Positions 1 through 9,442 are shown, counted from the first letter of the stretch. The stretch is DNA of 64,000 bases from Fluoribacter dumoffii NY 23 (GCF_000236165.1 NZ_CM001373.1:217366-281365), one strand, 5' to 3'. The notes: generated from the sequence alone by a model not told the origin. Program-made: numbers and translations.

Positions 1-1649
1 GCATAGAACAGTTTGCGATTGTGCAACACCTGGAGTTAGATTTTTCTCAGGGGATGACTGCCTTTACGGGTGAAACTGGAGCTGGAAAATCGATTATGAT
101 CGATGCATTGATGCTTGCCTTGGGGGATAGGGCAGATGCTTCAGTTATTCGGCCTGGTCAGGAAAAATGTGACATTACTGCAGGTTTTTTTGTAGGACAA
201 GACTCTGAGCCTGCGCACTGGTTGGCAGAACATGATATCCCCTGTGACGAGGGGGAAATTTATTTGCGCCGGGTTATCTATGCCGAAGGTCGTTCTAAAT
301 CCTATATTAACGGTCAACCGTTCCCTTTACAAAAGGTAAAAGAGTTAAGCGAAAAGCTGGTACATATACACGGACAACATCAACATCAAACCTTGATGCA
401 TCATTCAACTCATCGCCAACAATTAGATCAATACGGAAAGAATCAATTATTACTCGAAGAAGTAGCCCGGCTTTATAAGCAATGTCAGAAAATTCAACAG
501 GAGATTGATGCATTGCAGGGACAGGAGCAGCAAGCAGACAGGATTGCTTTGTTGCAATTCCAAATCGACGAGCTTTCTGCTTTGAACTTGCATGAAAATG
601 AAATTGAAATACTATATCAAGAACATCAAATGCTCCATCATGCAAAAGAGTATCTGCAAAAAAGCCAGCAGATCCATGCATTATTGAATTCTGAAGATGG
701 ACCCAATATATGTACCGGGTTAAATCAAATTTTACACCTGCTTAGTCAATTACCAACAGAGCAGGCGCAAATAAAAAATACTTTTGAACTAATTAATGGT
801 GCTCTAATTCAATGTGAAGAAGCAATTGATGAAATGCAGCAATTTGCTGATCGGGTGCATCTGGATCCGGAACGTTTGTACGAAATTGAAACGCGCATGA
901 GTGTAATTCATCAACTTGCCCGTAAGTATCATATTGACAGTAACCAACTCCACGAACATGTTCATAATTTGCAAAAAGAATTAGATAACCTGAAAGACAG
1001 CGAAGGGAGATTGGTGCAGTTAAAAACACAGCATCGCCAGTTGGTTGCTACCTATGATGCGGCTGCTCTTAAATTGAGAAAGGAACGACAAAAACAGGCA
1101 TTGCTTTTGGCAAAAGAAATCACTCGCAGCATACAACAATTGGGTATGCCCAAGGGTAGAGTGGAAATTGAAATCACCCCCTTAGAAAAAATGCAGATCC
1201 ATGGAATGGACAAAGTGGAATACAAGGTATGTACTAATCCCGGAATGGAGCTCGATTCGCTCAGCAAGGTGGCATCGGGAGGGGAGCTTTCGCGAATTAG
1301 TTTATCCATTCAAATGATTACTGCCCAAAAAGGGACAACCCCTACTTTATTGTTTGATGAGGTGGATGTAGGTATTGGGGGCGCAACAGCTGCTTTAGTC
1401 GGTCAAATGCTGCGCAAATTAGGTGAGCGGTTACAAGTTTTTTGCGTCACGCATCAACCTCAAGTTGCTGCAGCAGCACATAACCATTTTATGGTTGAAA
1501 AGCAAAGTGATAATAAAGAGACGTTTACTCATATTACTTTACTGCATTCTATGGAAAAAATTGACGAAATTGCCCGCATGTTGGGTGGATTGACCATAAC
1601 TGAGCAAACGCGTTCGCATGCGAAAGAATTATTACTACAGAGTAATTAA
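1..1649 (+). CDS. recN: DNA repair protein RecN (5' end outside window)
   Basis: SMC-like ATPase that binds DNA ends and helps RecA-dependent repair of double-strand breaks in the cytoplasm. The reading frame is open from base 3, and the first codons read IEQFAIVQHLELDF, matching the usual RecN N-terminus (about LRIENFAIV). The true start is therefore a few codons upstream of the window, and the GTG at 21 is an internal Val. Visible motifs are Walker A GETGAGKS (from about base 69), a long central coiled coil, the ABC signature VASGGELSR and Walker B LLFDEVDVGIGG, followed by the D-loop and H-loop region VTHQPQVAA. The visible 549 codons are close to the E. coli length of 553. No clear terminator follows, and the next gene converges from the other strand. 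Confidence 0.95.
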   Translation, partial: IEQFAIVQHLELDFSQGMTAFTGETGAGKSIMIDALMLALGDRADASVIRPGQEKCDITAGFFVGQDSEPAHWLAEHDIPCDEGEIYLRRVIYAEGRSKSYINGQPFPLQKVKELSEKLVHIHGQHQHQTLMHHSTHRQQLDQYGKNQLLLEEVARLYKQCQKIQQEIDALQGQEQQADRIALLQFQIDELSALNLHENEIEILYQEHQMLHHAKEYLQKSQQIHALLNSEDGPNICTGLNQILHLLSQLPTEQAQIKNTFELINGALIQCEEAIDEMQQFADRVHLDPERLYEIETRMSVIHQLARKYHIDSNQLHEHVHNLQKELDNLKDSEGRLVQLKTQHRQLVATYDAAALKLRKERQKQALLLAKEITRSIQQLGMPKGRVEIEITPLEKMQIHGMDKVEYKVCTNPGMELDSLSKVASGGELSRISLSIQMITAQKGTTPTLLFDEVDVGIGGATAALVGQMLRKLGERLQVFCVTHQPQVAAAAHNHFMVEKQSDNKETFTHITLLHSMEKIDEIARMLGGLTITEQTRSHAKELLLQSN

Positions 1650-1705
1650 ATTCTACCAATACCTTTCTTTGCGGCTTGCAGCAAAACAAAAAATGCTTCC
1701 ACTTC

Positions 1706-2434
1706 TCATTGGAGCGTTAATGCCTCGCTCAGTGAAATAAAGTTATAGCCATGTTCTTCAAACATCTGCAGTAAATCATCTAAAAAATAACCATTCAAAC
1801 TATTTGCATGCAAGAGCAAGATCTGTTTTCCCGGAGTGTTTTTTTCAGCCGTCAAGGTGCGTTGCCAAACATAGTTAAGGTAGCGTTGTTTCAGGGCCGT
1901 TAATGAGCCCGTAGGATTTTGGCTCTTTAGCTTTATCAGCTCCGCGTTAAATTCAAAATCCCTGCTATCAACGGTGACGGGAGCAACAATATAATTATTT
2001 TCTCTTAAATAGTGGCGAACTACACTTTTTCGCCATAATTTTCCTTCAGATAAGTATGGATAACGAAAATATTTAGGCTCTGATAAAAAGGGGGTAAGAA
2101 TTACATCTGCTTTAACCAAATCATTAATGTATTCTTCACAGGACACATGTTTTAAATTCAAATGCGAATAAGTATGATTTCCTAACTCCAATCCATGGTG
2201 TTGAAATAATCTAAACTGTTTGATCGTTTGCTTATTAACCCGATTTCCAATAATGAAACCTATGGCTGGAACTTTGTGCTTCACAAGGCTATGGACAATA
2301 TTTTCAAAAGCCTCTGGTTGGGCGTCAATCATAGGCAAATCATCAATTGTTATTGAAATGTCACGTTGTTGTCCCCAGCATAGCCCCATAAATAAAAAAA
2401 ATACAGTAATGCTGCGAAGTAGAATTTTTTTCAA
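1706..2434 (-). CDS. exported polysaccharide deacetylase (NodB-type)
   Basis: A 242-residue protein with an N-terminal signal peptide (basic MKK, then a hydrophobic stretch to about residue 20). It has the NodB motifs of carbohydrate esterase family 4: TIDDLP (Asp31 and Asp32, the catalytic and metal Asp positions) and GNHTYSHL, whose two His bind metal. Such enzymes remove acetyl groups from N-acetylated sugars in peptidoglycan or other polysaccharides, so a periplasmic or surface role is inferred. The start is a TTG at 2434-2432, preceded by GGAG seven bases upstream. The length is short for the family, essentially one NodB domain. The natural substrate cannot be read from the sequence. Confidence 0.8.
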   Translation of the reverse strand: MKKILLRSITVFFLFMGLCWGQQRDISITIDDLPMIDAQPEAFENIVHSLVKHKVPAIGFIIGNRVNKQTIKQFRLFQHHGLELGNHTYSHLNLKHVSCEEYINDLVKADVILTPFLSEPKYFRYPYLSEGKLWRKSVVRHYLRENNYIVAPVTVDSRDFEFNAELIKLKSQNPTGSLTALKQRYLNYVWQRTLTAEKNTPGKQILLLHANSLNGYFLDDLLQMFEEHGYNFISLSEALTLQ

Positions 2435-2544
2435 AATAGAACTCCGTTGGTTCTTATGAGGTTAAAAGCCCTCTCTTATTTTGATTATATAATGCAAGCG
2501 TGGGTGAAATATATTGTATTGTTCAGATCAAATTAAAAATTTTT

Positions 2545-2569
2545 CATCCCTACTTGCCAGGTAGGGATG
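2545..2569 (-). terminator. hairpin downstream of the MavN-like gene
   Basis: A perfect 9-bp inverted repeat (CATCCCTAC / GTAGGGATG) with a 7-base loop. It lies 28 bases past the minus-strand stop at 2597 and is followed on that strand by AAAAATTTTT. The stem is good and the T tract is short, so it is probably an intrinsic terminator. Confidence 0.5.
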
Positions 2570-2596
2570 TTGTATTTGAAAGAAATAGAAAGCTCA

Positions 2597-4522
2597 TTAA
2601 AGTGCATTAACGCGCTCGGGGAGTTCTGCAATAAATTCTTGCGTTGCAGTAGGCTCGTCTTCACGTATGGCAAATAATCGGTGTTGGTTAAAAACAGCAT
2701 TCTTTTTCGCTGCTTCAAGTATGCCCCCTAATGCGCTACCGTCTGTTTGACGAATTTCTCTTTTTAATTTTTGCAGTTCATCTTTTTTATGATCAGCGAT
2801 TTGATCACCAAACCAAATAGAATCAAAGTGTTTTTTTTCATATTTTTCAATCAAGGAAAGAGTATGTTCCTTTTGCCATTCTTTTGACGGACGTTTTGCC
2901 TGTTCGGACAATACTACTTCTACTTCATCCGGGATGCTTAGTTGTTTATTCCAAGCTTGGGTAAGGGTAAGTGCTTTAGGTTGAGGGATTTGAGAATCAC
3001 CAGCGGTTGAGGGATTCATTTTACTTGCCAGGCAATCCCAGGCGGCTGCAAGAAAATATAAGGGTGAAGCAAGGACTTTGAGAAGAAAGGTTGGAATATC
3101 AGCGTCTTGATGGTCTTCCTCAGAATCCAGACGCTCTTCCAATAAGGTTTTTATTTTGGCATTCAGCCCCATAAAATAGTGGGCATCTTCGAAACCCTCG
3201 CAGATAATTGCCACCAGCGCCGAAACTATTTGCGGGACACCTGGCATGCGATCTGAAGTGAGAGCAACACTTACTAAATGACCAAGAAAAAGCAGAATAC
3301 GCAGCGGTGTAACCGTTAATTTCAAGAGGATACGGAAAGGGTTAAGCATTTGAAGCCAGTTTTCAGTATCCCATACGTGGGTGAGCACATCGGCAATTTC
3401 CCGGTAAGTGCGTTGAAACACATTCCTTTTGGTATTGATATCCTTATCAGGCGTCATGGCTTCATAGACCATTCCAAAGGATGAAGCGGAGTTTTCGACA
3501 TTGAAAAATATAGCGGATAAGCCTGTAATGATGGGGTTAATCACGCCCATCACAAAACTGGGCATTTTTTTCATCCATTCAAATAAAGGTCGGGCACTGG
3601 TTGCTACCGTCCACCAGGTTCCTGCAGTACAAACAGTAAGGGTAATTGCCAAACTTACTAAAAAAACAGCCAGGGCAGTCATCAGCATGTTACGCGCGGT
3701 TAGGCCTTGGCTTAAATCATTGCGCAGCCGGGTGTACCATTTGTTAATGGTATCATTGTTAATGAGATCGGTAATCGTATTATAAATCAACATCCCATAG
3801 GCTGCTCCTGCAACTACTGACATGGGTACAATGAAAATAGGCCACAATGCAAAGGGGATAGCGGCTATTAGAGGAATAACGCTAAAAGCTTCCACGATGA
3901 GATAGGTACTGCCAAGGCCCATAAACGTTGCGGCGAGAATACTAAAACCTTTAACGTATTTGAATGTCGATTGGCGGTTTTCCAAGCGTGCTTGCCATTC
4001 CTTTTGTTCATGATGTTTCAGCCATTCTCGCAATTCTGCTGTATAAGCGGATGGCTTTTTGCTTTCTTTAGTCATAAATACTTGTAAAGCAAACCACTTT
4101 TCCATGTCCCCGAGCGTTTTTTCTATTTGTTTTTTGCGCTTCCTGCTCACTTTATTAAGTGACTTGTGGTTAAATTCCTCGAGCAGTTTGAGTTGCGTTT
4201 CATAATCCCTGAAAAATTGAGGACATTCTTTTGATTGAGTATCTGCGGGAAAATGCTCCAGCAGGTATTCTTTGGCCAGATGATTTTCCAAATAATCTTT
4301 TTTGAATAATTTTTTAAAAGCCCCTTTAATATTTTGTAAATAAATCTCGCCCTCATAGGCTACGGATAGACCAAAAGCGGCAAATGCCAGGTATATGGCA
4401 GGGTATAATGCGTACATCCCCCCAAAACTTAAAAAGCCAAGAATTAAACTAGCACCTACAGTAAGAGATCCCAGGGAAAAATAACGAGGAATTTTTTTTA
4501 ACTTCTTTTTATAAACTGCCAT
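2597..4522 (-). CDS. mavN: MavN-like multi-membrane iron-transport effector
   Basis: A 641-residue integral membrane protein with several hydrophobic segments. A pair lies at about residues 15-60, and clusters lie near 195-260, 285-345 and 395-425, separated by Lys/Glu-rich cytosolic-type stretches. I assign it to MavN (IroT) because of its length, this topology and its place beside a LapA-type aminopeptidase, the L. pneumophila arrangement as I recall it. MavN is a Dot/Icm-translocated protein that inserts in the Legionella-containing vacuole and supplies ferrous iron; it is one of the few effectors shared across the genus. A Fur box 47 bases upstream of the start (4569-4587) fits iron control. 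The C-terminus is rich in acidic and small residues, as in Dot/Icm signals. The ATG at 4522 has only a weak ribosome binding site. Family assignment is from memory and context, not alignment. Confidence 0.75.
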   Translation of the reverse strand: MAVYKKKLKKIPRYFSLGSLTVGASLILGFLSFGGMYALYPAIYLAFAAFGLSVAYEGEIYLQNIKGAFKKLFKKDYLENHLAKEYLLEHFPADTQSKECPQFFRDYETQLKLLEEFNHKSLNKVSRKRKKQIEKTLGDMEKWFALQVFMTKESKKPSAYTAELREWLKHHEQKEWQARLENRQSTFKYVKGFSILAATFMGLGSTYLIVEAFSVIPLIAAIPFALWPIFIVPMSVVAGAAYGMLIYNTITDLINNDTINKWYTRLRNDLSQGLTARNMLMTALAVFLVSLAITLTVCTAGTWWTVATSARPLFEWMKKMPSFVMGVINPIITGLSAIFFNVENSASSFGMVYEAMTPDKDINTKRNVFQRTYREIADVLTHVWDTENWLQMLNPFRILLKLTVTPLRILLFLGHLVSVALTSDRMPGVPQIVSALVAIICEGFEDAHYFMGLNAKIKTLLEERLDSEEDHQDADIPTFLLKVLASPLYFLAAAWDCLASKMNPSTAGDSQIPQPKALTLTQAWNKQLSIPDEVEVVLSEQAKRPSKEWQKEHTLSLIEKYEKKHFDSIWFGDQIADHKKDELQKLKREIRQTDGSALGGILEAAKKNAVFNQHRLFAIREDEPTATQEFIAELPERVNAL

Positions 4523-4568
4523 TTATTTGCTCAACAAAGGGAAATAGGGTTAAAACTGTATCTCAAAT

Positions 4569-4587
4569 GAAAATGATTATCAATAGC
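4569..4587. promoter_or_regulatory. Fur box
   Basis: The 19 bases GAAAATGATTATCAATAGC match the classical Fur consensus (GATAATGATAATCATTATC) at 15 of 19 positions. The site lies in the 207-bp divergent gap, 47 bases from the start of the MavN-like gene and 143 bases from the aminopeptidase start. It probably represses the MavN-like gene when iron is plentiful. An effect on the aminopeptidase is possible but less clear. Confidence 0.7.
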
Positions 4588-4729
4588 AATAAGGTTAAAA
4601 AGTAATCATGTGGTTATTTTTTTATTGAAGAAAACTTAATTTAAACAGTAGATCCAGCCACAGAATTCCGGTAAAGTGGGTTTTGACGATGTATTTTGCT
4701 TTAAATTTAAATTTAACTTAGGAGTAGAA

Positions 4730-5929
4730 ATGCGTTTGAATCAATGGATGACTTATTTTGCAGTGGGCTCAGTATTTGCCAGTGCCCAGGTTTTGGCAGC
4801 AAATTCTCCTGTACATGAACAATTACAAGTACCCCAATGTCTTGCGGCAAAAATTGCTACTCCCTATGAGGTATTAGCAGAAAACCAGCAATTCAAAATT
4901 ATTGATATTCCTGCGGCTGATGTGGAGTCTCTAATTCATCTGGCAGACGAGGCCAACTGTGGACGCTTTGTAAATGTTAGCCACCAGATCATTGGTTCTT
5001 TGCTTCAATCAAAAAAGCAATCTGCCCATAGAGTCCTGCAGAAAAAAACAATTAAAGCAGCAAAGCCGCAAAGTACTGTTTATGAAATTAAACACCAGGA
5101 TGAAGTCAATACATCATTGCAAAAAGTGCTTCCATCGAACATCTGGAATACTTTAATTCGCCTTACTTCATTCCACAATCGCTCTGCGACCAAAGATACC
5201 GGGGTAGAAGCGGCGAAATGGTTGAAAAAAACCTTTGATGACATGAGCGAGACGAATGGCCGTACCGATACTGCCTCATTTTTTGTAAAAACAGGCAGTT
5301 ACTATAAACAACCTTCCCTAGTCACGGTCATTGGTAAAGACATCAATGCACCTGCGGTGGTGATTGGTGCGCATATGGATACCCTCGATGGACGGATGCC
5401 TGGTGCCGGAGATGATGGCAGTGGCTCTTCATCGATAATGGAAATGGCACGAGTTTTATTATCTTCAAAAATAAACCTTAAACGTCCTGTTTATATTATT
5501 TGGTATGCTGCTGAAGAGCGGGGTTTGGTGGGATCCCAATACGTAGTTGAACATTTTAAGGAGCACTCTATTCCAGTCAAAGCAGCAATTCAATTTGATA
5601 TGACTGGTTATCGAGTCAATCCTAAAGATCCGACCATGTGGGTATTTACCGATTACACTGATACCAGCTTAAGCAATTATGTAGCAGAATTAATTAGCAC
5701 TTACGTTCAGGTTCCAGTTGCTTATTCAGAATGCGGCTATGGTTGCAGTGATCATGCGTCATGGGACGAGGTAGGGGTTCCTGCAGCATTTCCCTGTGAA
5801 TCTAATTTTGAAGACCATAACCCCTACATCCACAGTTCTCAAGATACCATGGACCGCTTAAGCCTTGAACACATGACCAATTTTTCTAAACTGGCATTGG
5901 CTTTCGCTATTGAAATGGCTTCAGAGTAA
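4730..5929 (+). CDS. lapA: secreted leucine aminopeptidase, M28 family (LapA-like)
   Basis: A 399-residue zinc aminopeptidase with a signal peptide (MRLNQWMTYF then a hydrophobic core, cleavage near VLAAN). The start is the ATG at 4730, seven bases after AGGAG; an upstream in-frame start at 4676 lacks the signal-peptide layout. M28 two-zinc ligands are visible: His215 and the following Asp in GAHMDTLDG, Asp in GAGDDGSGSS, the Glu pair at about 262-263 in YAAEERG, Asp in QFDMTGY, and His in CSDHASWDE. In L. pneumophila LapA is a type II-secreted aminopeptidase that frees Leu, Phe and Tyr from peptides. Context beside the MavN-like gene supports LapA over its paralogue LapB. A strong terminator follows at 5936. 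Confidence 0.85.
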   Translation: MRLNQWMTYFAVGSVFASAQVLAANSPVHEQLQVPQCLAAKIATPYEVLAENQQFKIIDIPAADVESLIHLADEANCGRFVNVSHQIIGSLLQSKKQSAHRVLQKKTIKAAKPQSTVYEIKHQDEVNTSLQKVLPSNIWNTLIRLTSFHNRSATKDTGVEAAKWLKKTFDDMSETNGRTDTASFFVKTGSYYKQPSLVTVIGKDINAPAVVIGAHMDTLDGRMPGAGDDGSGSSSIMEMARVLLSSKINLKRPVYIIWYAAEERGLVGSQYVVEHFKEHSIPVKAAIQFDMTGYRVNPKDPTMWVFTDYTDTSLSNYVAELISTYVQVPVAYSECGYGCSDHASWDEVGVPAAFPCESNFEDHNPYIHSSQDTMDRLSLEHMTNFSKLALAFAIEMASE

Positions 5930-5935
5930 ATTGTT

Positions 5936-5970
5936 AATGCCTCTATGATTTGCATGGGGGCATTTTTTTT
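5936..5970 (+). terminator. strong intrinsic terminator after the aminopeptidase gene
   Basis: A 12-bp stem (AATGCCTCTATG / CATGGGGGCATT, with two G-T pairs) and a 5-base loop ATTTG, followed by eight T. It lies six bases after the stop and ends transcription before the next gene at 5990. Confidence 0.8.
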
Positions 5971-5989
5971 GTAATGAATGTGAGATGTT

Positions 5990-6607
5990 ATGATTACTTG
6001 GGCAGTAAAAAATAAATTAGGGCTATTTTTGGGTATTTTTTTTGCCAGTATTTCATTCATAGCAAGTGCGGCAAAGCTTCTTCCTCCCTGGTACCTGTTA
6101 AACCAACAGTTATTCGCAACCTTAAATGCTGATCCCTGTGTGCAAGTAGGTAATTTAACCGGTGAGGGACTTGCAATGAATATTAAAATTACTGTGTGTA
6201 ATGAGGAAAAAGGACGAGCATTGGCTTCATTTATCAACCGGGTGCATGAATACGGTGATCAAATGGCTGTTACTGTACAAGTTTATGCATCTGATTTAAT
6301 ACCTGTGGAGGCAAACCCGCCCAGTACTGCAAATGAAGCGGTGGAACTCCTCAACAAGGCCCTCAAAGGCAACAAATACTTTGTGAAAGCAGGTCTTGGA
6401 AAAAGACACCAAATTGATGCCGCATATGCACTATTCAAACCTATGGTGGTACAATTTTATTCCGATGATATTGGGGATTGGTATCTTAATACCAATGAGG
6501 TAGCCGCCAAAATTTTCGCGGAAGTATTTAATCTGAACCCCTTTGCAGATGATGCGATTAATGTATACGCAAGCACTTCCATTCAAAAAAATAAATCCGA
6601 AAATTAA
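5990..6607 (+). CDS. exported protein of unknown function
   Basis: A 205-residue protein I do not recognise. It has an N-terminal signal sequence (basic KNK at 7-9, hydrophobic LGLFLGIFFASISFIASAA to about residue 27), so it is likely periplasmic or secreted. Two Cys (about residues 49 and 65) could form a disulfide. The mature part is mixed alpha/beta, with a helical middle (EAVELLNKALKG) and an aromatic stretch VVQFYSDDIGDWYLN. The start ATG at 5990 is preceded by GTGAG. A terminator separates it from the aminopeptidase gene, so it needs its own promoter or readthrough. Lineage-specific origin is inferred. Confidence 0.6.
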   Translation: MITWAVKNKLGLFLGIFFASISFIASAAKLLPPWYLLNQQLFATLNADPCVQVGNLTGEGLAMNIKITVCNEEKGRALASFINRVHEYGDQMAVTVQVYASDLIPVEANPPSTANEAVELLNKALKGNKYFVKAGLGKRHQIDAAYALFKPMVVQFYSDDIGDWYLNTNEVAAKIFAEVFNLNPFADDAINVYASTSIQKNKSEN

Positions 6608-6668
6608 ACGCCAGAAAACAGGGAAGGTAATGTCCAAACCCTGTTTTCAAACCGAAAAAGAGGATTTT

Positions 6669-8177
6669 TTAAGCGTTGTTCAATGGTGGACAATGGTATT
6701 CTTCGGTAATCTCATTTTCGGGATTGACGGCTTGCAAAACAATAGGAAATTTCCATAAAGAATAGAGGTGTTTCAGAACATCGGCGGTAGTGTTACCCAA
6801 AGGTACCCTATTTTGTTGGGTATATCTTAGCGTCAATGAGCGGTCGCCTTGCAAGTCAACTGAATAGACTTGAATATCGGGTTCCAAATAACCTAAATTA
6901 TATTGTCGCGACAAAGCTTCCCTTATTTTTTGATATCCTGATTCATTATGAATGGCATTCACATATAAATCCGGGCTCCGATCATCATCGATAATATGGA
7001 ATAATTTTAAATCGCGGATTAATTTGGGTGAGAGATACTGGGCAATAAAACTTTCATCCTTGAAATGGCGCATGGCATTATCCAGACTGCTTAGCCAATC
7101 GGTATGGGCCAAATAGGGAAACCATGCTTTATCCTCCTCGGTAGGATTTTCACAAATCCTTTTGATGTCTTGCATCATATGGTATCCCAGCGTGTAGGGA
7201 TTAATCCCGCTGTAATAAGGGCTGTTATAAGGCGGTTGCATGATCACGTTGGTATGACTTTGCAAGATTTCCAACATAAATTCATCCGTAACCAAACCCT
7301 CATCATACATTGCATGTAAAATGGTATAATGCCAAAAACAAGCCCAACCTTCATTCATCACTTTGGTCTGGCCCTGAGGATAAAAATATTGCGCCATTTT
7401 ACGCACTATACGTACGATTTCTCTTTGCCATGGTTCCAATAATGGAGCATTTTTTTCAATAAAATATAAAATGTTCTCCTGGGGCTCTTCAGGAAAATGC
7501 TTTTTCTTTGTTTGTTCGGCAATTTGCTTGCTTTGTGGAATGGTCCGCCACAATTCATTAATTTGAGATTGCATGTAAATTTCGCGGTTTTGCTGACGTA
7601 TTTTTTCTTCCTGGATGGATAAAGGAGCAGGGTGCTTGTATCTATCTACTCCATAGTTCATCAAAGCATGGCACGCATCGATAATTTCTTCTACTTCATT
7701 GATGCCATAACGTTGTTCGCATTCACTGATGTATTTTCTTGCAAATACTAAATAATCAATGATGGCATCGGCATAGGTCCACATTTTAAACAGGTAATTA
7801 TTTTTAAAAAAGGAATTATGGCCATAACATGCATGAGCAATCACCAAGGCTTGCATGGCCATTGTATTTTCTTCCATAAGATAGGAAATACAAGGGTTCG
7901 AATTAATGACAAGCTCATAAGCCAAACCCATTTGACCGCGCTTGTAGCTTTTTTCAACACTGACGAAATGTTTACCAAAGGACCAATGATGATAACCGAT
8001 CGGCATACCTACTGAAGCGTAAGCATCCATCATTTGTTCAGCAGTTATCACTTCTATTTGATTTGGATAGGTATCCAGCTTGAAATCTTTGGCTATGCGC
8101 GAAATTTCGCGATCATAGTCCTGAATCAATTCAAAGGTCCATTCTGCACCAGTGGATAAAGGCTTTTTCTTTTTCAT
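6669..8177 (-). CDS. spoVR: SpoVR family protein
   Basis: A 502-residue protein of the SpoVR/YcgB family, cytoplasmic and of unknown biochemistry; in Bacillus it affects the spore cortex. Recognisable blocks are the N-terminal WTFELIQDYDREI, the central IYFxEKNAPLLEPWQREIVR type segment (here LYFIEKNAPLLEPWQREI), the NEGWACFWHY block and the NPYTLGYHMM block. Length is close to E. coli YcgB (510). It is the last gene of a prkA-yeaH-spoVR set. Its ATG overlaps the yeaH stop as ATGA and has its own AAAGGA site, so translation is coupled. In E. coli ycgB lies apart from yeaGH, but the three-gene set occurs in other proteobacteria. Confidence 0.93.
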   Translation of the reverse strand: MKKKKPLSTGAEWTFELIQDYDREISRIAKDFKLDTYPNQIEVITAEQMMDAYASVGMPIGYHHWSFGKHFVSVEKSYKRGQMGLAYELVINSNPCISYLMEENTMAMQALVIAHACYGHNSFFKNNYLFKMWTYADAIIDYLVFARKYISECEQRYGINEVEEIIDACHALMNYGVDRYKHPAPLSIQEEKIRQQNREIYMQSQINELWRTIPQSKQIAEQTKKKHFPEEPQENILYFIEKNAPLLEPWQREIVRIVRKMAQYFYPQGQTKVMNEGWACFWHYTILHAMYDEGLVTDEFMLEILQSHTNVIMQPPYNSPYYSGINPYTLGYHMMQDIKRICENPTEEDKAWFPYLAHTDWLSSLDNAMRHFKDESFIAQYLSPKLIRDLKLFHIIDDDRSPDLYVNAIHNESGYQKIREALSRQYNLGYLEPDIQVYSVDLQGDRSLTLRYTQQNRVPLGNTTADVLKHLYSLWKFPIVLQAVNPENEITEEYHCPPLNNA

Positions 8178-9442
8178 GCAGTTTTCCTTTTAAAAAGCTC
8201 ATGAAATACGGGATATATATCGGCTACCGTGTCAATATTTTCCATAGCAAAATTAGGGTAGCGCTCTTTCACCAATTGATAGACTTCCCATAAACTTTGA
8301 TGATGACGCGGCATGATTTCGATGTAGGCAAAATATTGCAATAAAGGCATTATCTTATCCTGCAATAATTCCTGACAATAAGGGGAATCCGCATTCCAGT
8401 TATCACCATCCGAGGCTTGGGCTACATAAATATTCCACGCTTCCGGCGGATAACGTGACTCGATAATAGAACTTAGAAGTTCCAACGCGCTGGACACTAC
8501 AGTGCCTCCAGTTTCGCGGGAATAAAAAAACTCTTCCTCGTTTACTTCCTTGGCCGAGGTATGGTGGCGAATGAATACCAATTCTATTTTTTCATAGTTT
8601 TTAGTCAAAAACATATAAAGGAGAATAAAAAAGCGTTTTGCAATGTCCTTTTTAGCCTCATCCATGGAACCCGATACATCCATAACGCAAAACATGACTG
8701 CTTGGGTTGATGGTGAAGGAACGCGAATTCTGAAATTGTAGCGAAGATCAATGGTATCGATGAACGGCACGGTTTGAATTTTCTTTTTCAGGAATTCAAT
8801 TTTCTTTTTCAACTCTTTTAGCGCTTCACTATCTTGAATGGGTTGCGCTTGCAGTTGTTCTAATTCTTCAATAGCTTCTTTTAATCTTCTTTTGTTTGGC
8901 GAGGCTAAGGCAACGCGACGTGAAGTAGCCTGCTTCATGGAACGAAGGACATTTATATTGTTTGGAATGCCGCTGGTAGTGACTCCTGCTCTTATCGTTT
9001 TAAAGGTACTCACGCGAGCTAGTTCTTTTTTGATTAAATCCGGTAACTCCAGGTCTTCAAAATAAAGATCAAGGAACTCTTCCCGCGATAATTCAAAGAC
9101 AAAATTATCTTCGCCTTCGCCGCTGTCGCTGGCATTCGAGCCATCGCCGCCGCTACCTGAGCTGCCGCTGGGCCTTCTTATCCTATCCCCAGTAATAAAA
9201 TTATCATTCCCCGGGAGCACGCGCTCAATATGTCCCCCTTGGCCTCGATGAAATGTAGGTTCAGAAATATCTTTGGAGGGAATTGTGATCTGTTCACCTT
9301 GATCAATTTCAGTAATACTTCGTTTGCCCACTGCATCGGAGACGGCTCGTTTGATCTGATTTTTATAACGGCGAAGAAAACGTTGCCGGTTAACCGTACT
9401 TTTTTTCCCCGCATTTTGTCGTCTATCAATCAATTGAGACAT
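8174..9442 (-). CDS. yeaH: YeaH/YhbH family protein (DUF444, VWA-like)
   Basis: A 422-residue protein of the DUF444 family, the usual partner of PrkA/YeaG kinase. The C-terminal half carries a von Willebrand A-like fold with a metal-site motif DVSGS (255-259) in VMDVSGSMDEA. The N-terminal region is basic, then comes a low-complexity Ser/Gly/Asp segment (about 92-112) and a Lys/Glu coiled region (185-222). E. coli YeaH is 427 residues. The family is linked to starvation and stress signalling, but its biochemistry is unsettled. The ATG at 9442 follows GGGG. The gene overlaps spoVR by four bases and lies 174 bases downstream of prkA. Confidence 0.93.
   Translation of the reverse strand: MSQLIDRRQNAGKKSTVNRQRFLRRYKNQIKRAVSDAVGKRSITEIDQGEQITIPSKDISEPTFHRGQGGHIERVLPGNDNFITGDRIRRPSGSSGSGGDGSNASDSGEGEDNFVFELSREEFLDLYFEDLELPDLIKKELARVSTFKTIRAGVTTSGIPNNINVLRSMKQATSRRVALASPNKRRLKEAIEELEQLQAQPIQDSEALKELKKKIEFLKKKIQTVPFIDTIDLRYNFRIRVPSPSTQAVMFCVMDVSGSMDEAKKDIAKRFFILLYMFLTKNYEKIELVFIRHHTSAKEVNEEEFFYSRETGGTVVSSALELLSSIIESRYPPEAWNIYVAQASDGDNWNADSPYCQELLQDKIMPLLQYFAYIEIMPRHHQSLWEVYQLVKERYPNFAMENIDTVADIYPVFHELFKRKTA

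Noticed and set aside
307..681. 124-residue open frame antisense to recN
   Set aside because: Lies wholly inside recN on the other strand, no ribosome binding site or recognisable sequence; a shadow frame.
4676..4729. Longer start for the aminopeptidase
   Set aside because: The ATG at 4730 has AGGAG and gives a proper signal peptide; the extension does not.
6613..6647. GAAAACAGGG/CCCTGTTTTC inverted repeat as a terminator
   Set aside because: A good 10-bp stem between convergent genes but no T tract on either side and a 15-base spacer; left unassigned.
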